From Comamonas sp. (GTDB taxonomy: Bacteria > Pseudomonadota > Gammaproteobacteria > Burkholderiales > Burkholderiaceae_C): 64,000 bases of DNA. The translations under genes were made by a program, and so were the position numbers. A model generated the notes under the pieces. That model was not told the DNA's origin and did no database searches. It saw only the letters and a program-made list of their open reading frames with translations. The stretch spans positions 124,001 to 188,000 of the forward strand of contig JAJPEQ010000013.1 in assembly GCA_021166775.1 (NCBI GenBank), given 5' to 3'. Below, in pieces: positions 8,955-17,927 of this stretch. Positions within the stretch are counted from its first letter, which is position 1. The number at the start of each line of letters is the position of its first letter.

Positions 8955-10265
8955 ATGGCCGTCACTGTTGAAACCCTGGAAAAACTGGAACGAAAGATCA
9001 CGCTCAGCCTGCCGGTCGACAGCATCAAGAGTGAGGTGAACGGGCGCCTCAAGCGCCTGGCACGCACCGTGAAGATGGATGGCTTTCGTCCGGGCAAGGT
9101 ACCGCTGGGTGTCGTGGCGCAGCGCTACGGCTACTCGGTGCAGTACGAAGTGATCAACGACAAGGTCGGCGAGGCGTTTTCGCAGGCCGCCAACGAAGCC
9201 AAACTGCGCGTCGCGGGCCAGCCGCGCATTTCCGAAAAGGAAGGTGCGCCCGAAGGTGAAATGACCTTCGATGCGGTCTTTGAAATCTTCCCCGAGGTCA
9301 AGATCGGCGATCTGACCACGGCGCAGGTGCAAAAGCTCGCGGCCGAGGTGGATGACGCCGCGATCGACCGCACGCTGGAGATTCTGCGCAAGCAGCGGCG
9401 CACGTTTGCGCAGCGCGCGCAAGGTTCGCCCGCCGAGGATGGCGACCGCGTGACCGTGGACTTCGAAGGCAAGATCGACGGCGAACCCTTCGCCGGCGGC
9501 AAGGCCGAAGCCTTCCAGTTCCTCGTCGGAGAAGGTCAGATGCTCAAGGAATTCGAAGACGCCGTGCGCGGCATGAAGGTGGGCGAGAGCAAGACCTTCC
9601 CGCTGTCCTTCCCTGAGGATTACCACGGCAAGGACGTGGCGGGCAAGACGGCGGACTTCCTCGTGACGCTCAAGAACCTCGAGGCCGCGCACCTGCCCGA
9701 GGTGAACGAGCAGTTCGTCAAGTCGCTGGGCATCGAAGGCGGCACGGTCGATAGCCTGCGCGCCGACGTGCGCAAGAACCTGGAGCGCGAGGTCAAGTTC
9801 CGTCTGCAGTCGCGCAACAAGCAGGCCGTCATGGACGCCTTGCTCGCCAACGCCGAGCTGGAGCTGCCCAAAGCCATTGTCCAGGCCGAGATCGAGCGGC
9901 TGCTCGAAGGCGCGCGTGCCGACCTCAAGGCCCGCGGCATCAAGGATGCCGACAAGGCCGATATTCCCGAAGACGTGGTGCGCCCGCAGGCCGAGCGCCG
10001 CGTGCGTCTGGGCCTGGTGGTGGCCGAGCTCGTGCGCGCCAACGAGCTTCAGGCCAAGCCCGAGCAGCTCAAGGCGCATGTCGAGGAACTTGCGTCCAGC
10101 TACGAGAAGCCCCAGGACGTCGTCAAGTGGTATTTCGGCGACCGCGATCGCCTGGCCGAGGTGGAAGCCGTGGTGGTCGAGAACAATGTGACCGATTTCG
10201 TCCTGAGCAAGGCCAAAATCGACGAAAAGACGGTGACGTTCGACGAGCTGATGGCGCAGAACTGA
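8955..10265 (+). CDS. tig: Trigger factor
   Basis: A 436-residue ribosome-associated chaperone and peptidyl-prolyl isomerase that meets nascent chains at the exit tunnel. The ribosome-binding loop is GFRPGKVP at about residues 41-48. The FKBP-type isomerase domain spans about 150-245 (VTVDFEGKIDGEPFAGGKAE, LPLSFPEDYH). The helical C-terminal chaperone arms follow. Length fits E. coli Tig (432). AGGAACC precedes the ATG. It is first in the conserved tig-clpP-clpX-lon order. Confidence 0.97.
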   Translation: MAVTVETLEKLERKITLSLPVDSIKSEVNGRLKRLARTVKMDGFRPGKVPLGVVAQRYGYSVQYEVINDKVGEAFSQAANEAKLRVAGQPRISEKEGAPEGEMTFDAVFEIFPEVKIGDLTTAQVQKLAAEVDDAAIDRTLEILRKQRRTFAQRAQGSPAEDGDRVTVDFEGKIDGEPFAGGKAEAFQFLVGEGQMLKEFEDAVRGMKVGESKTFPLSFPEDYHGKDVAGKTADFLVTLKNLEAAHLPEVNEQFVKSLGIEGGTVDSLRADVRKNLEREVKFRLQSRNKQAVMDALLANAELELPKAIVQAEIERLLEGARADLKARGIKDADKADIPEDVVRPQAERRVRLGLVVAELVRANELQAKPEQLKAHVEELASSYEKPQDVVKWYFGDRDRLAEVEAVVVENNVTDFVLSKAKIDEKTVTFDELMAQN

Positions 10266-10364
10266 TCGCCAGCGCCCGTTGGGTGACGCGGATGGGGCTT
10301 GTGCCGACAGGTACAGGCCCCATCTGTTTGCGGATACAGTCAGGACAACCGATTGGAGAGACGG

Positions 10365-10973
10365 ATGAGTGCACAAGAGACCAGGGCCCTGGGGCTGATC
10401 CCCATGGTGATCGAACAGTCGGGGCGTGGTGAGCGCTCCTACGACATTTATTCGCGCCTCTTGAAAGAGCGCGTGGTCTTCCTCGTGGGCGAGGTCAATG
10501 ACCAGACGGCCAACCTCGTCGTCGCGCAGTTGCTGTTTCTGGAAAGTGAAAACCCCGACAAGGACATTTCCTTCTACATCAACTCGCCTGGGGGCAGTGT
10601 CACGGCCGGCATGGCAATTTATGACACCATGCAGTTCATCAAGCCCGATGTCTCCACCATGTGCGTGGGCTTTGCCGCGAGCATGGGTGCCTTCCTGCTG
10701 GCCTCCGGCGCCAAGGGCAAGCGCTATTCGCTGCCCAATTCCAAGATCATGATTCACCAGGTGCTTGGTGGCACCCAGGGGCAGGCGACCGACATTGAAA
10801 TTCACGCCCGCGACATCCTGCGCACCAAGGAGCAGATGAACCGCATCCTCGCCGAGCGCACCGGGCAACCCTATGAAAAGGTGGTCAGTGATACCGAGCG
10901 CGACTATTTCATGACGGCCGACGAAGCCAAGGAATACGGCATCGTCGACCAGGTAATCGCCAAGCGCGCCTGA
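10365..10973 (+). CDS. clpP: ATP-dependent Clp protease proteolytic subunit
   Basis: A 202-residue serine peptidase that forms the tetradecameric chamber served by ClpX or ClpA. The catalytic triad is visible: Ser106 in GFAASMGAF, His131 in [10 protein letters not shown], and an Asp at about 180 in ERDYFM. The ATG at 10365 follows a good GGAGAG Shine-Dalgarno site and gives the usual length; the open frame extends upstream without similarity. It is followed by a hairpin terminator, then clpX. Confidence 0.97.
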   Translation: MSAQETRALGLIPMVIEQSGRGERSYDIYSRLLKERVVFLVGEVNDQTANLVVAQLLFLESENPDKDISFYINSPGGSVTAGMAIYDTMQFIKPDVSTMCVGFAASMGAFLLASGAKGKRYSLPNSKIMIHQVLGGTQGQATDIEIHARDILRTKEQMNRILAERTGQPYEKVVSDTERDYFMTADEAKEYGIVDQVIAKRA

Positions 10974-10994
10974 TCGGCATTGCAGCGCGCGGGC

Positions 10995-11024
10995 GGCGTT
11001 TCCCCCTGCGGGAAGCGCCGTTTC
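10995..11024 (+). terminator. Hairpin terminator between clpP and clpX
   Basis: GGCGTTTCCC and GGGAAGCGCC form a ten-base stem (one G-T wobble) around a five-base loop, followed by a short T-containing run. It probably reduces rather than abolishes read-through into clpX. Confidence 0.55.
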
Positions 11025-11071
11025 TATTTGAGTATCATCACTTCACGTTATCTGTTTCAAGGCGTAGCTCC

Positions 11072-12337
11072 ATGGCCGAGAAAAAAGGCTCTTCCAGCGA
11101 AAAAACCCTGTATTGCTCGTTTTGCGGCAAGAGTCAGCACGAGGTCAAGAAACTCATTGCCGGCCCGTCGGTCTTCATCTGCGACGAATGCATCGACCTG
11201 TGCAACGAAATCATCCGCGACGAGCAGCCCGGCGCCGAGGCCGGCCAGGGTGGTCACGGTGACCTGCCCGCACCCGCGGACATCAAGGCCAACCTGGACG
11301 GCTACGTGATCGGCCAGGAACAGGCCAAGCGCACGCTGGCGGTGGCGGTCTACAACCACTACAAACGCCTGCGTCACAAGGAAAAGGCGGGCAAGGAGGA
11401 TGTCGAGCTCTCCAAGAGCAACATCCTGCTCGTGGGTCCGACAGGCTCGGGCAAGACGCTGCTGGCGCAGACGCTGGCGCGCCAGCTCGATGTGCCCTTC
11501 GTCATGGCCGACGCCACGACGCTGACCGAGGCGGGCTACGTCGGCGAAGACGTGGAAAACATCATCCAGAAGCTCCTGCAAAGCTGCAACTACGACATCG
11601 AGCGCGCGCAGCGTGGCATCGTCTACCTCGACGAGATCGACAAGATCACGCGCAAGAGCGACAACCCGAGCATCACGCGCGACGTCTCGGGCGAGGGCGT
11701 GCAGCAGGCCTTGCTGAAGTTGATCGAAGGCACGATGGCCAGCGTGCCGCCGCAGGGCGGGCGCAAACATCCGAACCAGGATTTCCTGCAGGTTGACACC
11801 ACCAACATCCTGTTTATTTGCGGCGGAGCCTTCGCGGGCCTGGAGAAGGTGATCGAAAACCGCACCGAGGCTTCAGGCATCGGCTTCGGCGCCACGGTAC
11901 GCAGCAAAAAGCAGCGCTCGCTCACCGAGGTGTTTCAGGGCATCGAACCCGAGGATCTCATCAAGTACGGCCTCATCCCCGAACTCGTGGGGCGCATGCC
12001 GGTGGTGGCGGCTCTGGCCGAGCTGGGCGAGGACGCGCTCGTGCGGATCCTCACCGAACCGAAAAATGCGCTGGTCAAGCAATACGGCGCGCTGCTCGCG
12101 ATGGAAGGCGTGGAACTCGAAATCCGGCCGACCGCGCTCAAGGCGATTGCCCGCAAGGCGATCGCGCGCAAGACCGGCGCGCGCGGTCTGCGATCGATTC
12201 TTGAACAATCGCTGATCGGCACCATGTTCGATCTGCCCAATACGGCGAACGTCGAAAAGGTCGTGGTGGAAGAGGCCACGATCGATGAAGGCAAGGCACC
12301 GCTGCTGGTCTATCGCGAGGCCGCGAAGAAGGCCTGA
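11072..12337 (+). CDS. clpX: ATP-dependent Clp protease ATP-binding subunit ClpX
   Basis: A 421-residue AAA+ unfoldase that feeds substrates to ClpP. The N-terminal C4 zinc-binding domain (CSFCGKS ... CDECIDLC, residues about 11-40) docks adaptors and substrates. Walker A GPTGSGKT is at about 122 and Walker [11 protein letters not shown] at about 188. The sensor-2 arginine lies in TGARGLRSI near residue 370. Length matches E. coli ClpX (424). Confidence 0.97.
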   Translation: MAEKKGSSSEKTLYCSFCGKSQHEVKKLIAGPSVFICDECIDLCNEIIRDEQPGAEAGQGGHGDLPAPADIKANLDGYVIGQEQAKRTLAVAVYNHYKRLRHKEKAGKEDVELSKSNILLVGPTGSGKTLLAQTLARQLDVPFVMADATTLTEAGYVGEDVENIIQKLLQSCNYDIERAQRGIVYLDEIDKITRKSDNPSITRDVSGEGVQQALLKLIEGTMASVPPQGGRKHPNQDFLQVDTTNILFICGGAFAGLEKVIENRTEASGIGFGATVRSKKQRSLTEVFQGIEPEDLIKYGLIPELVGRMPVVAALAELGEDALVRILTEPKNALVKQYGALLAMEGVELEIRPTALKAIARKAIARKTGARGLRSILEQSLIGTMFDLPNTANVEKVVVEEATIDEGKAPLLVYREAAKKA

Positions 12338-12410
12338 GCACAGGCGATCCCGGCTGCTGAGAGCGGCGGTGTCCCGGCCGGGTCACGGCCAGCGTTCGTT
12401 TTACAAGGTG

Positions 12411-12432
12411 GTGCATGGGAGAGTCCATGCAC
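12411..12432. repeat. Perfect inverted repeat just upstream of lon
   Basis: GTGCATGG and CCATGCAC are perfect eight-base arms around GAGAGT, ending 23 bases before the lon start codon. With the CTTTT at 12437-12441 it could be a weak clpX terminator, a 5'-leader hairpin of lon or an operator. I cannot tell which. Confidence 0.5.
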
Positions 12433-12455
12433 GACCGCTTTTGATGGAATAGCCC

Positions 12456-14882
12456 ATGCCTGGACAGACACCCCTGCCCGATACCCCCCTGGTCTTGCCG
12501 CTGCTGCCGCTGCGCGATGTCGTGGTGTTTCCGCACATGGTGATCCCGCTCTTCGTCGGGCGTGCCAAGAGCATCAAGGCGCTCGAGGTGGCCATGGGCA
12601 CCGATCGCCAGATCATGCTCGTGGCGCAGAAGGCAGCGTCCAAGGACGAACCGCAGGCCGAGGACATGTTTGACGTGGGCTGCATCTCCACCATCCTGCA
12701 GATGCTCAAGCTCCCCGATGGCACGGTGAAAGTGCTGGTCGAGGGCCAGCAGCGCGCGCATCTGGATGACGTGACCGAGGGCGAGACCCATTTCACCGCG
12801 ACGGCGCGACCCCTGCTGGTGCCCACGCCGGAGCGCAAGGCTGCCGAGATCGAGGCTCTGCGTCGCGCGGTGATGCAGCATTTTGACCAGTACGTCAAGC
12901 TCAACAAGAAAATTCCCACGGAGATTTCCACCTCCATTTCCGGCATCGAGGATGCCGGGCGACTGGCCGACACGATCGCCGCGCACATGCCGCTCAAGCT
13001 CGACGACAAACAGCACGTGCTGGACCTGGCCGATGTGAAGGCGCGGCTGCAGAGCCTGTTCGAGCAGCTCGAGCGCGAGGTGGACATCCTCAACGTGGAC
13101 AAACGCATCCGTGGGCGCGTCAAGCGCCAGATGGAAAAAAATCAGCGCGACTTCTACCTCAACGAGCAGGTCAAGGCGATCCAGAAGGAACTGGGCGAGG
13201 GCGAGGGCGGCGCCGACATCGAGGAAATCGAAAAGCGCATCAAGGCGGCCAAGATGCCCAAGGAGGCGCTCAAGAAGGCCGAGGCCGAGCTCAAGAAGCT
13301 CAAGCTGATGTCGCCCATGTCGGCCGAGGCCACCGTGGTGCGCAATTACATCGATGTGCTCGTCGGCCTGCCGTGGAGCGGCAGAACCCGCGTCAAGCAG
13401 GACCTGGTGCGTGCCGAGGAAGTGCTCAATGAAGACCACTTTGGCCTGGAGAAGGTCAAGGACCGCATCCTCGAATACCTCGCGGTGCAACAGCGCGTGG
13501 ACAAGGTGAAGGCGCCCATCCTGTGTCTCGTGGGTCCGCCGGGCGTGGGCAAGACCTCGCTGGGGCAGTCGATTGCCAAGGCCACGGGGCGCAAGTACGT
13601 GCGCATGGCGCTGGGCGGCATGCGTGACGAGGCTGAAATCCGGGGCCACCGGCGCACCTACATCGGCGCCATGCCGGGCAAGGTGCTGCAAAGCCTGGCC
13701 AAGGCCGGCACGAAGAACCCGCTGTTCCTGCTCGACGAGATCGACAAGATCGGCATGGACTTTCGCGGCGACCCGTCGAGCGCGCTGCTGGAAGTGCTCG
13801 ATCCGGAGCAGAACAGCAAGTTCGCCGACCACTACGTGGAGCTCGATTTCGACCTGTCGGACGTGATGTTCGTGGCCACGTCCAACTCGATGAACATTCC
13901 CCCGGCGCTGCTCGACCGCATGGAGGTCATTCGCCTGGCGGGCTATACGGAAGATGAAAAGCTCAATATCGCCGTGAAGTACCTGCTGCCCAAGCAGATG
14001 CAGGCCAACGGCCTGAAGGCGGGCGAACTGCGGGTTCATGAAGACGCGATCGTGGACATCGTGCGCTACTACACGCGCGAGGCGGGTGTGCGTTCGCTCG
14101 AGCGTGAGCTCTCCAAGATCTGCCGCAAAGTGGTCAAGGGACTGCTGCTCAAGAAGCTCAAACCCGCCGTCGAGGTCGGTGCCAAGTGCCTTGCCGAATA
14201 CCTGGGTGTGCGCAAGTTCGACTACGGGCGCGCCGAGCAGAAGAATCAGGTCGGACAGGTCGTTGGCCTGGCCTGGACCGAGGTTGGTGGCGATCTGCTG
14301 ACCGTCGAAGTCGCGACCATGCCTGGGAAAGGCGTGATCCAGCGCACCGGCTCGCTCGGCGATGTGATGAAGGAGTCGGTCGAGGCCGCGCGCACCGTGG
14401 TGCGTTCGCGCGCGCACGTGCTGGGCCTGCGCGATGAAGTGTTCGAAAAGCGCGACCTGCACATTCACGTGCCCGACGGTGCCACGCCCAAGGATGGGCC
14501 CAGCGCTGGCATCGCCATGGTCACGGCGATGGTTTCCGCGCTCACCGGCATTGCCGTGCGCGCCGATGTGGCGATGACGGGCGAGATCACGCTGCGTGGC
14601 GAGGTGACGGCCATCGGCGGCCTGAAGGAGAAGCTGCTGGCGGCTCTGCGCGGCGGCATCAAGACCGTGATGATCCCGGAGGAGAACGTCAAGGATCTGC
14701 AGGAGATTCCGGACAACGTCAAGAAGGGCCTGGAGATCGTGCCGGTGCGCTGGATCGACAAGGTGCTTGAAGTCGCTCTGGAGCGCAAACCCGTGCCGCT
14801 TTCCGAGGAGGAGATCGCCGCTGCTGCCGCTGTGAAACCGCCTGCGAGGCGGCCATCGGCAAGCCGCTCCATAAAACATTGA
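12456..14882 (+). CDS. lon: Endopeptidase La (Lon protease)
   Basis: An 808-residue hexameric ATP-dependent protease that degrades damaged and regulatory proteins. The N-terminal LON substrate domain occupies about residues 10-210, then a coiled-coil linker. Walker A GPPGVGKT is at about 359 and Walker B FLLDEIDKIG at about 423. The Ser-Lys dyad lies in PKDGPSAGIAM (Ser about 682) and GGLKEKLLAA (Lys about 724). Length is normal (E. coli 784). It is last in the tig-clpP-clpX-lon set; tRNA genes follow. Confidence 0.97.
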   Translation: MPGQTPLPDTPLVLPLLPLRDVVVFPHMVIPLFVGRAKSIKALEVAMGTDRQIMLVAQKAASKDEPQAEDMFDVGCISTILQMLKLPDGTVKVLVEGQQRAHLDDVTEGETHFTATARPLLVPTPERKAAEIEALRRAVMQHFDQYVKLNKKIPTEISTSISGIEDAGRLADTIAAHMPLKLDDKQHVLDLADVKARLQSLFEQLEREVDILNVDKRIRGRVKRQMEKNQRDFYLNEQVKAIQKELGEGEGGADIEEIEKRIKAAKMPKEALKKAEAELKKLKLMSPMSAEATVVRNYIDVLVGLPWSGRTRVKQDLVRAEEVLNEDHFGLEKVKDRILEYLAVQQRVDKVKAPILCLVGPPGVGKTSLGQSIAKATGRKYVRMALGGMRDEAEIRGHRRTYIGAMPGKVLQSLAKAGTKNPLFLLDEIDKIGMDFRGDPSSALLEVLDPEQNSKFADHYVELDFDLSDVMFVATSNSMNIPPALLDRMEVIRLAGYTEDEKLNIAVKYLLPKQMQANGLKAGELRVHEDAIVDIVRYYTREAGVRSLERELSKICRKVVKGLLLKKLKPAVEVGAKCLAEYLGVRKFDYGRAEQKNQVGQVVGLAWTEVGGDLLTVEVATMPGKGVIQRTGSLGDVMKESVEAARTVVRSRAHVLGLRDEVFEKRDLHIHVPDGATPKDGPSAGIAMVTAMVSALTGIAVRADVAMTGEITLRGEVTAIGGLKEKLLAALRGGIKTVMIPEENVKDLQEIPDNVKKGLEIVPVRWIDKVLEVALERKPVPLSEEEIAAAAAVKPPARRPSASRSIKH

Positions 14883-14913
14883 GATCCAGGCAGAAAGCGA
14901 CCGAAAAATCGCC

Positions 14914-14919
14914 TACAAT
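14914..14919 (+). promoter_or_regulatory. Candidate -10 element for the tRNA cluster
   Basis: TACAAT lies about 35 bases upstream of the first tRNA-Gly, as expected for a short stable-RNA leader. No good -35 box was found at 16-18 bases. Confidence 0.45.
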
Positions 14920-14954
14920 CTCGCCTTCTTCGCGAGACGCTTGTTTCGCCAGAT

Positions 14955-15030
14955 GCGGGAATAGCTCAGTTGGTAGAGCGCAACCTTGCCAAGGTTGAGG
15001 TCGCGAGTTCGAGACTCGTTTCCCGCTCCA
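14955..15030 (+). tRNA. tRNA-Gly (anticodon GCC), copy 1
   Basis: A 76-nt cloverleaf beginning GCGGGAATAGCTC, with anticodon stem CAACC/GGTTG around TTGCCAA, T-loop TTCGAGA and encoded CCA. It is identical to the second copy at 15196. Confidence 0.97.
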
Positions 15031-15043
15031 GGATCCTGAAACG

Positions 15044-15071
15044 AAGGGGAGGCACGAGCTTCCCCTTTTTT
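15044..15071 (+). terminator. Terminator-like hairpin between tRNA-Gly and tRNA-Cys
   Basis: AAGGGGA pairs with TCCCCTT across a ten-base loop and the stem runs into a T tract. Lying between two tRNAs that seem co-transcribed, it may end part of the transcripts or act as a processing site. Confidence 0.6.
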
Positions 15072-15085
15072 CTGAACTTGTGTGT

Positions 15086-15159
15086 GGCGCGGTAGCAAAG
15101 CGGTTATGCACCGGATTGCAAATCCGTAGAGCCCGGTTCGACTCCGGGCCGCGCCTCCA
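15086..15159 (+). tRNA. tRNA-Cys (anticodon GCA)
   Basis: A 74-nt cloverleaf starting GGCGCGGTAGC, with anticodon loop TTGCAAA, T-arm CCCGGTTCGACTCCGGG and encoded CCA. Confidence 0.97.
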
Positions 15160-15195
15160 AAAACAAGGTGTTGCCACCGTGCGTGGCACGCCGAT

Positions 15196-15271
15196 GCGGG
15201 AATAGCTCAGTTGGTAGAGCGCAACCTTGCCAAGGTTGAGGTCGCGAGTTCGAGACTCGTTTCCCGCTCCA
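15196..15271 (+). tRNA. tRNA-Gly (anticodon GCC), copy 2
   Basis: A perfect duplicate of the tRNA-Gly at 14955-15030. Identity continues only about three bases upstream and one base downstream of the mature tRNA. Confidence 0.97.
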
Positions 15272-15400
15272 GTTTTTCTGCCACCCCAGTCCGGAATTTC
15301 AGTTGGTACGGATGACCGCGGCGCCGGATTGCGCCTCAACGGGTTTACAGTCGCAGGCATTGCACATCGGCCTGGTCCAGACCTTCGGCATTGCTGTCTC

Positions 15401-15493
15401 GCCCCGGTGGTGAAATTGGTAGACACTGCGGACTTAAAATCCGCTGCTTTCCTGAAAAGGGGCGTGCCGGTTCGAACCCGGCCCGGGGCACCA
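15401..15493 (+). tRNA. tRNA-Leu (anticodon TAA)
   Basis: A 93-nt class II tRNA with a long variable arm, starting GCCCCGGTGGTG, anticodon loop CTTAAAA, T-arm CCGGTTCGAACCCGG and encoded CCA. The next gene starts only 12 bases downstream. Confidence 0.96.
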
Positions 15494-15504
15494 AAGTAGG
15501 TTCT

Positions 15505-16128
15505 ATGTCAGATTACAACGCTCCCTTTGAAATTCATGTCCACGGTCAGGTGCAATTGCGTTTGGGCGTGGATTTCGCGCAGCTGCAGGAGGCGCTCAAG
15601 CCGCTTTGGCAGTATGCCGGCGCGCGCTCCCTGGCCGATGGCGCGGTGAGTGTCTACGAGGAAGAGCCGGGTATTCAGTTCGACCCCAAGGAGCGGCTGC
15701 TGCAGATGTGCTGGACCCTGCGCGGGGACGAGGACTTTCGCCAGTCGCTCGATGAAATGTGCATGGGCCTGAATGAAATCGCCGATCAGGGCGCCGCGAT
15801 CGAGGTGACGTTCTACGACACCGAGTTCGACGAGGATGAGGCCGACGAGGACGACGAAGAGGCCGAATCGCGCGATGACTTCGTGATGCTCTTTGTCGGT
15901 CCTACGCCCGCGGCCATCATGCAGGTGCAGCGCGACATGCTGGTGCAGGACGTGGTCAACGTCATGGAGCGCCATTTCGACGCCTCGGAGCTCGCGGGCG
16001 TGGTGGCCGAAATCGACAAGCTCTTTTCCGACCGTTTTGATGCGCTCGTGAGCTCGCTTGACCTGAGCAAGCGCCCGCGCGGCACGGGCGGGCGTGGGGG
16101 CAATCGCCGTCCACGCCACCTGCACTGA
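15505..16128 (+). CDS. Conserved hypothetical protein with an acidic central segment
   Basis: A 207-residue soluble protein with no signal peptide or membrane segment. I do not recognise a characterised family. A very acidic run (FDEDEADEDDEEAESRDD) sits at about residues 108-126 between two predicted alpha/beta parts, and the C-terminus is basic and Arg/Gly-rich (KRPRGTGGRGGNRRPRHLH). The ATG at 15505 is 12 bases after the tRNA-Leu CCA end, so it may share the tRNA transcript; the open frame running back through the tRNA is not coding. It converges on murI. Confidence 0.8.
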   Translation: MSDYNAPFEIHVHGQVQLRLGVDFAQLQEALKPLWQYAGARSLADGAVSVYEEEPGIQFDPKERLLQMCWTLRGDEDFRQSLDEMCMGLNEIADQGAAIEVTFYDTEFDEDEADEDDEEAESRDDFVMLFVGPTPAAIMQVQRDMLVQDVVNVMERHFDASELAGVVAEIDKLFSDRFDALVSSLDLSKRPRGTGGRGGNRRPRHLH

Positions 16129-16134
16129 CCCGGG

Positions 16135-16995
16135 TCAAGGCAGCGACACCGTGGCGCAGCGGCTGATGGGAAAGTACAGCCAGCGCTGGGCGGCGGCTTG
16201 CAAAGCGCTTGGCGCGGCGGTGGTGTAGAGCCCGACATCGCCGCCGTGCGGCTGGGCTGCTGGATCGGTGAGCAATGCGCGCTCTTGCAGGAGACGTCTT
16301 GCCTGGCGCGCCACGGCGGCTCCGGTTTCGATGATGCGGATGTCGGGGCCTGCCAGTTCCCTGAGCAGGGGCTCTGCGAAGACATAGTGCGTGCAGCCGA
16401 GCACCAGCGTGTCCATTTCACCATCCCTGGTGCCAAACGGGCCGAGAGCGCCCATGTAACGGGCGCAAAGCGCTCTGGTTTTTTCCAATGACGCCGCTGC
16501 GGGCAGGGGCTCGAGCGTGCTTTGTTCGATGGCATGCGCCAGGCCGTCGCAAGCCTGTACCGAAAAGTGCGTGTGTTCGCTGTTGCGGGACAACAGTTCG
16601 CCAAAGCGTGCGCTGGCAATCGTCCCGCGAGTGGCGAGCACGCCCACGTGGTGGGTGCGGCTGCAGTGCGCCGCGGGCTTGAGCGCCGGCTCGACACCCA
16701 CCAGCGCGATATCGGGCAAGTTGCTTCGCAACAGGTGCACCGCCGCGGCGGTCGCGGTGTTGCATGCCACGACCAGCAGTTTGATCGCATGCTCGCTCAC
16801 CAGATGGCGGGCGATGGCCAGGCTGCGCTCGCGCACGAAGGCGTCGCCCTTCTCGCCGTAAGGTGTGTGGGCGCTGTCGGCCAGGTACACAAAACGCTCG
16901 TGCGGCAGTTCTTCGCGCAGCGCCCGCAGCACGCTCAGTCCCCCGATGCCGCTGTCAAAAACACCGATCGGCGCGTTGCTGGAAAGGGGGGGCAT
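16135..16995 (-). CDS. murI: Glutamate racemase
   Basis: A 286-residue cofactor-independent racemase that supplies D-glutamate for peptidoglycan. Motifs are IGVFDSGIGGLSVL at the N-terminus, LADSAHTPYGEK, the first catalytic Cys in VVACNTATA, and the second Cys plus His in LVLGCTHYVF. I chose the start at 16995 because MPPLSSNAPIGVFDSG matches family N-termini; the open frame continues 91 codons upstream without similarity. It is divergent from the SDR gene. Confidence 0.95.
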   Translation of the reverse strand: MPPLSSNAPIGVFDSGIGGLSVLRALREELPHERFVYLADSAHTPYGEKGDAFVRERSLAIARHLVSEHAIKLLVVACNTATAAAVHLLRSNLPDIALVGVEPALKPAAHCSRTHHVGVLATRGTIASARFGELLSRNSEHTHFSVQACDGLAHAIEQSTLEPLPAAASLEKTRALCARYMGALGPFGTRDGEMDTLVLGCTHYVFAEPLLRELAGPDIRIIETGAAVARQARRLLQERALLTDPAAQPHGGDVGLYTTAAPSALQAAAQRWLYFPISRCATVSLP

Positions 16996-17128
16996 GGCAG
17001 ATGAAGGGACGAAACCCGCAAGGATACTGCGTCGGTGTTCGCGCAGGCGACAGGTGTACGCGCCGCGGCGCGCCACAATGAGCCGACGGGCATCGCTGGC
17101 ATGCCCGAAGCACGATGGGAGACCCCGC

Positions 17129-17923
17129 ATGATGGCACGCACGGTGCAACAACTCTTTGATCTTTCGGGCCGGGTGGCGCTCGTGACCGGTGGCTCGCGC
17201 GGCTTGGGGCTGCAGATGGCGCGGGCGCTCGGTGAGGCGGGCGCGCGCGTCATGCTCGCGAGCCGCAAGGCCGAGGAGCTCGAGCATGCAGCGGCTCAGT
17301 TGCATGCCGCGGGCATCGACGCGAGCTGGATCGCTGCGGACTGCGCGCAGGAAGCCGACATCCAGCGCTTGGCGAGCGAGACGCTGCGGCGCATGGGCGA
17401 CGTGGACATCCTCGTGAACAACGCCGGCGCGAGCTGGGGCGCACCAGCGGAGGATCATCCCGTGGCGGCCTGGGACAAGGTGATGAACCTGAACGTGCGC
17501 GGCTACTTCCTGCTGTCGCAGGCCATAGCCAAGGCCAGCATGATTGCGCGCGGCAAGGGCTCCATCATCAACATCGCGTCGATCGCGGCGCTGGGCGGCA
17601 ATCCGCTGGCGATGAAGACCATCGCCTACAACACGTCCAAGGGCGCGGTGCTCAATTTCACGCGGGCGCTGGCGGGTGAGTGGGGGCATTACGGCATCCG
17701 CGTGAATGCGGTCTGCCCGGGTTTCTTTCGCACCAAGATGGCCAGCGTGCTCATAGACACCATGGGCGAGGACAAGATGACGGCCCACGCGCCGCTGCGC
17801 CGCCTGGGCGATGATGAAGACCTCAAGGGCCTGGTGCTGCTGTACGCGAGCGACGCGGGCAAGCACATCACCGGGCAGTGGCTTGCCGTCGATGGCGGCG
17901 TGAGCGCGATCGTTGCGGGCTGA
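17129..17923 (+). CDS. SDR family oxidoreductase
   Basis: A 264-residue classical short-chain dehydrogenase/reductase. The cofactor loop is VTGGSRGLG, followed by LVNNAGASWG. The catalytic Ser lies in IINIASIAA and the Tyr-Lys pair in YNTSKGA. The C-terminal VDGG signature is present. An Arg-containing stretch after strand 2 (ASRKAEEL) suggests NADP(H) preference, which is an inference. GGGAGA precedes the ATG at 17129; a second ATG follows directly. The stop is four bases before the thioesterase start, so the two are probably co-transcribed. Confidence 0.92.
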   Translation: MMARTVQQLFDLSGRVALVTGGSRGLGLQMARALGEAGARVMLASRKAEELEHAAAQLHAAGIDASWIAADCAQEADIQRLASETLRRMGDVDILVNNAGASWGAPAEDHPVAAWDKVMNLNVRGYFLLSQAIAKASMIARGKGSIINIASIAALGGNPLAMKTIAYNTSKGAVLNFTRALAGEWGHYGIRVNAVCPGFFRTKMASVLIDTMGEDKMTAHAPLRRLGDDEDLKGLVLLYASDAGKHITGQWLAVDGGVSAIVAG

Positions 17924-17927
17924 GGCG

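Noticed and set aside
8706-10868. A 720-codon antisense frame over tig and clpP
   Set aside because: It covers two unmistakable genes on the other strand and has shadow-type composition.
12138-14879. A 913-codon antisense frame over lon
   Set aside because: It is a high-G+C shadow of lon with low-complexity composition and no domain.
15391-15504. An N-terminal extension of the acidic hypothetical gene through tRNA-Leu
   Set aside because: It would translate the tRNA itself. The ATG at 15505 just after the CCA end is more plausible.
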